Assembly (NCBI GenBank): GCA_942491385.1
Contig: CALOAF010000011.1
Span: 62,001 to 126,000 of the forward strand
Direction: 5' to 3'
From: UBA6170 sp942491385
GTDB taxonomy: Bacteria > Chloroflexota > Anaerolineae > Anaerolineales > Anaerolineaceae
Length of the DNA: 64,000 nt
This document shows positions 58,041 to 64,000 of the stretch, piece by piece. A program made the translations under genes and the position numbers. The stretch's first letter is position 1, and each line of letters begins with the position of its first letter. The notes beneath the pieces are model-generated. The model ran no database searches, was not told the origin of the DNA, and worked only from the letters and a program-made list of their open reading frames with translations.

Positions 58041-58512
58041 TATTGCAACGCTTCTGCCAGGTGATTGGGGGCGATGGGATCACTACCTGCCAGGTCTGCT
58101 ACGGTACGGGCAATTTTGAGCACGCGATGGAATGCACGGGCGGATAGTTGTAATTGCCGCATGGCTGACCGCATCAGGGTTTCACCGGCAACATCCAGTT
58201 TACAGAATTTGCGAATTTCTCCAACTCCCATGTCGGCATTAGAAGTCATGAAGAGTTTATGGTTTTCTTCCGGATTGTTTCCATTTTGAGAAAAACGTTC
58301 AATCTGGCGTTGGCGGGCATGTTCAACTCGTTGGCGTATCGTTGTGGATGATTCTCCCAGGCGTGTTTGGTTAGCTTATCGTATTCTACTCGCGGGACTT
58401 CTACATGAATGTCAATACGATCCAACATGGGTCCTGAGATTCTTTTCTGATATTTGGCTACCATCCCCAGTGCGCAAGTGCAGGGTTTGATCGGATCGCC
58501 AAAAAATCCACA
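58041..58512. repeat. 472-bp direct duplication, copy 2
   Basis: Same sequence as copy 1 with seven substitutions. It lacks one A between 58366 and 58367 (GTGTTTGG against GTGTATTGG), which breaks the comM frame, but keeps G58498 that copy 1 lacks. It joins correctly to the rest of comM on its right side and to the purine tract on its left. Confidence 0.9.
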
Positions 58513-59568
58513 CGGGCAGGGATTCATCGCACCAATGAGTTGGAAATTAGCCGGGAAGGTAAGCGATCCCTGAGCACGACTGATGGTCACAACTTTGTCC
58601 TCCATGGGTTGGCGCATGACCTCCAATACTCGTGACCCAAACTCAGGTAGCTCGTCCAGGAACAGCACGCCGCGGTGGGCCAGCGAAATTTCCCCTGGGT
58701 GTGGCCAGTTTCCACCACCGACCAGTCCAGCATGGCTGATGGTGTGATGGGGGGACCGGAAAGGCCGGGAGCGCATCAAGGGGGTATCGGAGGGAAGTTG
58801 ATCGGCTACAGAGTAAATGCGGGTGACATCCAGGGCTTCATCGATGGTCATGGTTGGCATAATGGATGGCAACGCGCGCGCCATCAGGGTTTTTCCCGAA
58901 CCCGGAGGCCCGATCATCAAGACGTTATGTCCTCCTGAAGCTGCTACTTCCAAGGCACGTTTGACATGTTCCTGACCTTTTATTTCCTGAAAATCAGTCT
59001 GATAATTTGCAATGGCTTCATCCAGCGCGAAGGAAGGTTTAGGGATCTCGATTTCGATTTCCCCTCGCAGCCAATCCGCCAATTCTCGTAAAGATTCAAC
59101 TGCAATGATCTCCATGTCAGGAATCAAAGCAGCTTCTTCCGCATCTATTTTGGGAACGATTATGCGTTGAAATCCCTCTTGCCTGGCTAAGGCAGCCATA
59201 GGTAGAATCCCGCGCACATGTCTTAATGTCCCATCCAAGGAGAGTTCACCCACCACCAGACTTTTTTCTAACTTTACCGGATTGATTTGTTGGCTGGCAG
59301 CCAGAACGCCTACTGCAATTGGTAAATCATAAGCAGGCCCCTCTTTACGCACATCTGCAGGGGCCAGGTTGATGGTGACCCGTTTGCGGGGAAATGAAAA
59401 ACCACTATTCTTAATAGCTGATTGGACGCGTTCACGGCTTTCCTGAACCGCTGCGTCGGGTAGCCCTACAATCAATACCTTTGATTGGCCATTGCTTGAG
59501 TCTACTTCTACTTCGATGATGACGCCTTCGAGCCCGATGACGCCACAAGAAAAAACGCGTGCAAGCAT
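58246..59568 (-). CDS. comM: ComM/YifB Mg-chelatase-like AAA ATPase, frameshifted and interrupted
   Basis: 440 codons of a normally ~510-aa protein. ComM is a hexameric helicase promoting branch migration during natural transformation. Seen: N-terminal LonC-like domain (GLEGVIIEVEVDSSNGQSK, VTINLAPADVRKEGPAYDLP), Walker A in MIGPPGSGKTLMARALPS, Walker B-like GVLFLDELPEFG, the FRSPHHTISHAGLVGGG insert and NPCPCGFFGDPIKPCTCA. After VEYDKLT the frame shifts (missing A at 58366/58367) to a 30-residue nonsense tail. Ignoring the duplication and purine tract, the gene to 57156 would encode about 520 aa, full length. Start ATG 59568 with no strong ribosome site. Confidence 0.88.
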   Translation of the reverse strand: MLARVFSCGVIGLEGVIIEVEVDSSNGQSKVLIVGLPDAAVQESRERVQSAIKNSGFSFPRKRVTINLAPADVRKEGPAYDLPIAVGVLAASQQINPVKLEKSLVVGELSLDGTLRHVRGILPMAALARQEGFQRIIVPKIDAEEAALIPDMEIIAVESLRELADWLRGEIEIEIPKPSFALDEAIANYQTDFQEIKGQEHVKRALEVAASGGHNVLMIGPPGSGKTLMARALPSIMPTMTIDEALDVTRIYSVADQLPSDTPLMRSRPFRSPHHTISHAGLVGGGNWPHPGEISLAHRGVLFLDELPEFGSRVLEVMRQPMEDKVVTISRAQGSLTFPANFQLIGAMNPCPCGFFGDPIKPCTCALGMVAKYQKRISGPMLDRIDIHVEVPRVEYDKLTKHAWENHPQRYANELNMPANARLNVFLKMETIRKKTINSS

Positions 59569-59621
59569 TTGAATAGTTTATGAGAGGGTTGAATTTATGT
59601 CAAATAAAAATGAGAAGAAAT

Positions 59622-60569
59622 TTATTCTTCTGCCTTCAAAATTTTCTCAATTTCATCCAGATCGTTTTGGGATAAAATCCATTCGCTGGCTGTAGCATTC
59701 TGCTGGACATGTGCCAGACTGGTTGCGCCTGAGATGACCGAGGCAACCTGTGGTTGTGCCAGTAACCAGGCAATAGCCAGTTCATTCATCTTTTGTCCGT
59801 GATCTTTGGCGAAGGCAATCAATTTATCCAGAATCCCAAAATTCTTTTCTGTCAAATACTTCTGGACATACTCACTGCTTTCACCACGTGATCCGGCTGG
59901 AGCAGGTTTGCCTTGCTGGTATTTTCCGGTCAGAAATCCACCTGCCAGTGGAAAGTAGGGAATTACTGCCACATCTTCGGATTGACAGCAGGGAATCACT
60001 TCTTTTTCAAGATCTCGTTCGAACATGTGATAATGCGATTGAATAGCTAAGAAGGCGTTCCAACCTTTAAACTCTGCTAGCAGGTTTGCTTTGGTCAACT
60101 GCCAGGCAGCGAAATTGGATGCTCCCAGGTATCGAACTTTTCCTTGTTTGATTAATTGATCCAAAGTGCGCAATGTTTCCTCAATTGGCGTCTCGGCGTC
60201 CCAGCGATGGACATAATACAAATCGATGTGGTCACTCTGTAATCGTTGCAAACTGGCTTCGACCGCATTGTAGATGTGGAAACGGGAAGCCCCACGATTA
60301 TTAATTCCTTCTCCCATCGGATGAACAAATTTAGTTGCCAGGAAAAACCGATCCCATTTGCCTTTGAGTGCATTTCCCAACACTGTTTCCGATCTACCGT
60401 TCTGATAAACATCGGCAGTATCGATATGGTTGATCCCCATGTCTAATGCGCTATCAATCATTCTGTTCACTTCTGATTGTGGTGTTTTTTCAGACCCAAA
60501 GCGATTGGTACCTAAGCCAACCACTGATACTTTTACGCCGGAATTTCCTAATTTTCTATAATTCATCAT
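59622..60569 (-). CDS. Aldo/keto reductase
   Basis: 315-aa NADPH-dependent (beta/alpha)8 oxidoreductase for carbonyls. MGINHIDTADVYQNGRSE holds the catalytic Asp and Tyr, FLATKFVHPM the Lys and IDLYYVHRWD the His; the C-terminal nucleotide region reads VASVISGATSLAHVQQNATA. It resembles the YghZ/Kv-beta-like AKR group; substrate unknown. AAGGAGAAC precedes two adjacent ATGs (60569, 60566). Confidence 0.9.
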   Translation of the reverse strand: MMNYRKLGNSGVKVSVVGLGTNRFGSEKTPQSEVNRMIDSALDMGINHIDTADVYQNGRSETVLGNALKGKWDRFFLATKFVHPMGEGINNRGASRFHIYNAVEASLQRLQSDHIDLYYVHRWDAETPIEETLRTLDQLIKQGKVRYLGASNFAAWQLTKANLLAEFKGWNAFLAIQSHYHMFERDLEKEVIPCCQSEDVAVIPYFPLAGGFLTGKYQQGKPAPAGSRGESSEYVQKYLTEKNFGILDKLIAFAKDHGQKMNELAIAWLLAQPQVASVISGATSLAHVQQNATASEWILSQNDLDEIEKILKAEE

Positions 60570-60587
60570 GTTCTCCTTGTGTTCAAT

Positions 60588-61451
60588 TTAGTCAATTTTT
60601 CCATTGTCGTTATTTTTTTCTGGGTGTTGATCCAGTTTCCCTTTGCCTAATTGCTGGGAGCGTTCATAAGCTGCCCAAATGGCCCGGGAGATGGCTGTTC
60701 TGAACCCGGCTTTTTCCAGATAATAAAGTGCTGCTGCTGAGGTACCCCCAGGAGAAGTTACTTTATTTCTGAGATCGGCAACATGGACGGATTGACCTTC
60801 GTAATAATCCACCGATCCACGAATGGTTTCAATCACCAGTTTCTCTGCAACATACCGGGAAAATCCCAGATGAACGGCTGCATCCATGAAAGCTTCCATG
60901 AATAAATATACATACATGGGGCCAGTTCCTGAGACTGCCGTTGCCATATCCAGGTAATATTCCTCATCTACCTGAACAGCTTCCCCTAATGCTTGCAACA
61001 TCAGGCTTGCTTTTACCAGTTGTTGTTCTGAAACCGAAGTGGAGGCGAACCAGACTGTGATACCTTTACCGATCTGTCCGGGTGTATTTGGCATTGTTCT
61101 TACGACAACATCATGGCCCAGCCCTTGAGAAATTTTTTCAATGGATGCACCAGCGATAATACTGACAACCACAGCTTCAGGAGGGATATGCCCTGCCAAT
61201 TCAGCCAAGATTTTTTCTAATCGTTGTGGCTTTACTGCCAGAACAACTACATCAGCGTTTTCAATTGCATCCAGGTTATGAGATGTGGTTGAAATCCCAT
61301 ATTCGTTTTTTAGTTCTACACAACGTTCTGTGCGTGGTTCGGAGGCATGAATATTTTCTGGTGATGTCAAATTCTGCCGTAATAAGCCGCCTATTATGGC
61401 TTCACCCATTGCTCCAGCACCGATAATTGTAAATTTGGTTTGATTACTCAT
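60588..61451 (-). CDS. proC: Pyrroline-5-carboxylate reductase
   Basis: Last step of proline synthesis; 287 aa. IIGAGAMGEAIIGGLLRQN binds NAD(P)H, VVLAVKPQ, VVRTMPNTPGQIGKGITVW and the signature DLRNKVTSPGGTSAAALYYL are diagnostic. It carries a C-terminal charged tail (DQHPEKNNDNGKID). The start ATG 61451 lies 16 bp after the true stop of the upstream methyltransferase gene and 18 bp before the aldo/keto reductase, so the three are probably one transcript. Confidence 0.96.
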   Translation of the reverse strand: MSNQTKFTIIGAGAMGEAIIGGLLRQNLTSPENIHASEPRTERCVELKNEYGISTTSHNLDAIENADVVVLAVKPQRLEKILAELAGHIPPEAVVVSIIAGASIEKISQGLGHDVVVRTMPNTPGQIGKGITVWFASTSVSEQQLVKASLMLQALGEAVQVDEEYYLDMATAVSGTGPMYVYLFMEAFMDAAVHLGFSRYVAEKLVIETIRGSVDYYEGQSVHVADLRNKVTSPGGTSAAALYYLEKAGFRTAISRAIWAAYERSQQLGKGKLDQHPEKNNDNGKID

Positions 61452-61528
61452 ATTAATAATCCTTTAATTAAGTTAATGAAGTCCAGCGTCCATAAATTGC
61501 CATGGAAACCGCATTTTTACCATTTTTT

Positions 61529-62359
61529 TCACACAGGATGACCTCTCCAACAGAAGTTGATCCTTTGTGTTTGCGCATCATTTCTTCCAAACCATAGAAA
61601 AGTGTTAAAGGAGGATGCTTTGATTGCGTAGGCAGTTAGCAGAATGAAGACTGGTTTTTCACTCAGTATCTGGCGACAACTATCCAGAAGATCTGGCAAT
61701 ATTTTATAAAATTCCCACACTTCACCTTTTGGTCCGCGACCAAATTTCGGTGGATCGAGGATGATGGCATCATATTTGCTTTCACGGCGAATTTCCCTTT
61801 TGACAAACTTAAAAGCGTCGTCCACCAACCAGCGAATGGATTGAGTGGAGATGCTGGATAACGCCTGATTCTCTTGCCCCCACAGATTCACTTTACGAGA
61901 TGCATCGAGGTGGGTGACAAACGCACCCGCTTTGGCTGCCGCCAGGCTGGCCATCCCGGTATACCCGAACAGATTAAGAACATTCATGCGAACATTGGAT
62001 ACACTAACCTGGTCCTGAATCCAGTCCCACTGGACAGCCTGTTCGGGGAAGACTCCCAAATGGCGCGACGCGCTTTTTTGTGCCCAGAAAGAGAGTTTTT
62101 TGTATTGCATTTTCCAGCGTTCTTCCATGGGACGATGCTCAACCCAATGTCCACCATTCTTCTCGGCGGAGGAAAGGAATTCTGCGTGTGCCTGGTTCCA
62201 AACTTTCTCAGGTTTTCCGGGCATCCAGATGGCTTCTGGTTCAGGACGTTTGATCATATAGGGGCCAAAGCGCTCTAATTTTGAGCCGTTTCCGCTATCA
62301 ACCAACTCGTAATCTTTCCAGCCGGGTGATGTCAGGAGATTAATTGGAGGTAAATTCAT
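61529..62359 (-). CDS. SAM-dependent methyltransferase (RlmI-like), frameshifted near its end
   Basis: COG1092-type enzyme, probably an RNA methyltransferase. SAM loop NLFGYTGMASLAAAKAGA, catalytic region DAIILDPPKFGRGPKGEVWE and LLTAYAIKASS. The frame as read then ends in nonsense and a TGA at 61529. One extra base within 61608-61613 (TCCTCCTTTA on the coding strand) explains this: in the next frame the gene continues LTLFYGLEEMMRKHKGSTSV ... AIYGRWTSLT to a TAA at 61468, the expected family end, 296 aa in all. Start ATG 62359 (MNLPPINLL); the earlier open frame is unsupported. Either a fresh mutation or an indel error. Confidence 0.85.
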   Translation of the reverse strand: MNLPPINLLTSPGWKDYELVDSGNGSKLERFGPYMIKRPEPEAIWMPGKPEKVWNQAHAEFLSSAEKNGGHWVEHRPMEERWKMQYKKLSFWAQKSASRHLGVFPEQAVQWDWIQDQVSVSNVRMNVLNLFGYTGMASLAAAKAGAFVTHLDASRKVNLWGQENQALSSISTQSIRWLVDDAFKFVKREIRRESKYDAIILDPPKFGRGPKGEVWEFYKILPDLLDSCRQILSEKPVFILLTAYAIKASSFNTFLWFGRNDAQTQRINFCWRGHPV

Positions 62360-62532
62360 AATTGTTATCCATTTTTTCCTTATTTTACAGGACAATACGC
62401 TTTTCTTGTCCTGATCTTGACGAACGAATTCGTTGTTCGACAACCATTTCTAGTGAAAGTATAATGCTTATCTGTACCGGTATTGAAATTGATGAATGAT
62501 ATCTTTATGATTGATGGAGAAAAAGAGGAGCT

Positions 62533-63702
62533 ATGCAGTATAACTTTGATGAAATAATCCCCCGCCGTGAGACTGAAAGTATCAAATGGAATCTTTTTGA
62601 GTCGGAGATCCTGCCATTTTGGGTTGCAGACATGGATTTCAGATCTCCAAAGCCGGTTATTGATGCTTTGGAAAAGAGAGTTAAACACGGTATTTTTGGA
62701 TATCCATCAGAAGATAAAAACTTAAAAGAGGTGATCAGGGAACGCCTGCGAAAATTGTATCAATGGGATATCTCCGTGGAAGATATCGTCTTTTTGCCTG
62801 GTGTGGTGAATGGGTTTAATCTGGTTATTCACGCACTCACCAAGCCCGGACAACAGGTATTGATGCAACCCCCGGTATACCATCCATTTTTGTCCGCTCC
62901 GAAAAATGCTGATGCCCAACGAAAAGATTTACCACTGAAAATGGATTCAAATCACAGGTATAAAATAGATTTTGATCATTTCGAGGAATCAATTGATTCA
63001 AATTCGGGCTTGTTTCTATTGTGCAATCCTCATAATCCTGTTGGGAGGGTATTTAATGAACATGAATTATCAAAAATGGCCGAAATATGCCTGAAAAATG
63101 ATGTCTATATCTGCTCTGATGAAATTCATGCCGATATCATTTTTCCTGGTCATTATCATTTGCCGATTGCCTCACTGAGTCGAGAGATTGCTAAAAAAAC
63201 CATTACCTTGATGGCACCCAGTAAAACTTACAACATTGCCGGTTTGGGTTGTTCCTTCGCTGTTGTGCAAAATCCAGAACTTCGGAAAAAATTGCATAAA
63301 GCGCGGGAAGGATTGGTGCCTGAAGTCAATTTGTTGGGTTATACCGCAGCCCTGGCTGCTTATCAAGATGGAGATGAATGGCTATCTCAGTTATTGTTGT
63401 ATCTTGAAGGAAATTGGAACACGTTGGAGCGCTTTATTTCAGAAAATTTATCTGACATCAAAATAACTCCACTGGAAGGCACCTATTTGGCCTGGCTGGA
63501 TTGCCGTGATTTAGACCTTGATTCAAGTCCCTACGAGTTCTTCCTTCAGGAAGCTAGAGTGGCGTTCAATGATGGGAAAATTTTCGGTACGGGTGGTGAA
63601 GGCTTCATCCGCCTTAATTTTGGCTGTCCACGGAGCATGTTGGTGGAAGGTCTGGAGCGTATGAAACTGGCGATTGAAAAAACCAAACAGAAGGTAAATT
63701 AA
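62533..63702 (+). CDS. MalY/PatB-type PLP cystathionine beta-lyase / aminotransferase
   Basis: 389-aa fold-type I PLP enzyme. FWVADMDFRSPKPVIDALEK and FGYPSEDKNLKEVIRERL are the MalY/PatB opening; VFLPGVVNGFNLVIHAL, CNPHNPVGRVFNEHEL and SDEIHADIIFPGHYHLPIAS follow, with the PLP Lys in MAPSKTYNIAGLGCSFAVV and C-terminal Arg in GFIRLNFGCPRSML. It likely cleaves C-S bonds (cystathionine or cysteine) releasing thiol, pyruvate and ammonia. AGAGGAGCT precedes the ATG. Its TAA overlaps the next ATG by one base. Confidence 0.92.
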   Translation: MQYNFDEIIPRRETESIKWNLFESEILPFWVADMDFRSPKPVIDALEKRVKHGIFGYPSEDKNLKEVIRERLRKLYQWDISVEDIVFLPGVVNGFNLVIHALTKPGQQVLMQPPVYHPFLSAPKNADAQRKDLPLKMDSNHRYKIDFDHFEESIDSNSGLFLLCNPHNPVGRVFNEHELSKMAEICLKNDVYICSDEIHADIIFPGHYHLPIASLSREIAKKTITLMAPSKTYNIAGLGCSFAVVQNPELRKKLHKAREGLVPEVNLLGYTAALAAYQDGDEWLSQLLLYLEGNWNTLERFISENLSDIKITPLEGTYLAWLDCRDLDLDSSPYEFFLQEARVAFNDGKIFGTGGEGFIRLNFGCPRSMLVEGLERMKLAIEKTKQKVN

Positions 63703-64000
63703 TGGAGAGCGCTGCCCCCAATCAACATTCCAAATCAAACTCATGCCTTCAGAGCACCATTCTGTTTATGCTGATAAACCTTCTTTTTGCCATCCTCATT
63801 TGGGTTGGATTTGTGGGAGCGGCTGCATTTCTCATTGTTGAGGATCAAGTGGAACCTGTGGATGCAATTGTGGTATTAAGTGGGGATGAAGGGGACAGGG
63901 TGAATGAGGCGATTAAATGGTATAAAAATGGGTATGGCGAAAATTTGGTCATCACAAAAACACACACAGAGTATATTGGTGAAGGACAAACTTATAGCGA
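63702..64000 (+). CDS. YdcF/DUF218-family protein, N-terminal part
   Basis: 99 codons run to the window edge. After a polar start there is one membrane span (TILFMLINLLFAILIWVGFV) and then VDAIVVLSGDEGDRVNEAIK, the strand and loop that open DUF218 (SanA/YdcF) domains, with YKNGYGENLVITKTHT. These proteins have a Rossmann-like fold outside the membrane; several act in envelope integrity. The start overlaps the preceding stop (TAATG), so they are co-translated. The rest is outside the window. Confidence 0.75.
   Translation, partial: MESAAPNQHSKSNSCLQSTILFMLINLLFAILIWVGFVGAAAFLIVEDQVEPVDAIVVLSGDEGDRVNEAIKWYKNGYGENLVITKTHTEYIGEGQTYS

Noticed and set aside
57562..58249. Long ORFs on both strands through the purine tract, rich in Ser/Leu/Pro or Arg/Glu/Gly
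   Set aside because: A/G-only DNA cannot make stop codons on the minus strand and rarely on the plus strand, so open frames there carry no information.
1..64000. Defence system, phage, integron or CRISPR array
   Set aside because: No spaced repeat array, integrase, transposase, nuclease or phage gene was seen; gene content is mainly housekeeping and envelope.

Overview
The window looks like a chromosomal segment of a mesophilic bacterium of the phylum Chloroflexota, probably class Anaerolineae. This is inferred from protein style and gene content (an archaeal-type cyclic-2,3-diphosphoglycerate-synthetase homologue, a B12-dependent ribonucleotide reductase with NrdR, a dcw cluster lacking murE, Thr/Pro-rich lipoproteins, AIM24 and bactofilin-like proteins); no rRNA is present to prove it. 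Genes are dense and most starts have clear Shine-Dalgarno sites. I saw no tRNA, rRNA, CRISPR array, insertion sequence, integrase or phage gene.

Layout. 1-2.0 kb (minus): the front part of a class III aminotransferase and a ROK sugar kinase. 2.1-11.6 kb (plus): a core-metabolism and translation run: yvcK, gap, pgk, rpsT, argS, a cPGS-like GTPase, obgE and nadD, punctuated by strong hairpins. 11.6-14.7 kb (minus): an ECF sigma / zinc anti-sigma / bactofilin-like membrane protein / lipoprotein operon with a near-perfect ECF-type promoter upstream. 15.0-20.6 kb: a GH42 beta-galactosidase homologue whose nucleophile Glu reads Gln, a glycerophosphodiester phosphodiesterase, a deoxynucleoside kinase, an AIM24 protein and an RlmI-like methyltransferase. 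20.6-26.5 kb: a visibly more GC-rich part with an SH3 lipoprotein, a cytochrome P450 and nrdJ-nrdR (nrdR promoter with a NrdR-box-like palindrome). 26.5-27.1 kb: a non-coding stretch with a candidate structured RNA and the ftsZ terminator.

27.1-44.6 kb (minus) is a complete, tightly overlapped division and cell-wall (dcw) cluster. In transcription order it reads mraZ-rsmH-ftsL-ftsI-murF-mraY-murD-ftsW-murG-cvpA-like-murC-(63-aa orphan)-murB-ddl-ftsQ-ftsA-ftsZ. Its promoter region carries four GTGG(A/G) repeats at exactly 10-bp spacing (MraZ boxes), and murE is missing. Together these genes make lipid II from UDP-MurNAc and assemble the septum.

44.8-56 kb: a GT2 glycosyltransferase, glmS, a surface pair (acidic membrane protein with a degenerate sortase-like domain plus a lytic-transglycosylase-like exoprotein), a SUMF1-fold lipoprotein, a pentapeptide-repeat protein, serC-serA of a type I associate with Bacteroidetes, and msrA. 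56.2-64 kb: a mutarotase-fold protein, a comM/yifB gene broken by a 472-bp direct duplication flanking about 380 bp of almost pure purine, an aldo/keto reductase, proC, a frameshifted methyltransferase, a MalY/PatB-type C-S lyase and the start of a YdcF/DUF218 protein.

The most unusual feature is the comM lesion. Each duplicate copy carries a different one-base deletion, so neither is intact but a recombinant between them would be. It could be a genuine switch-like structure, but an assembly artefact is at least as likely.
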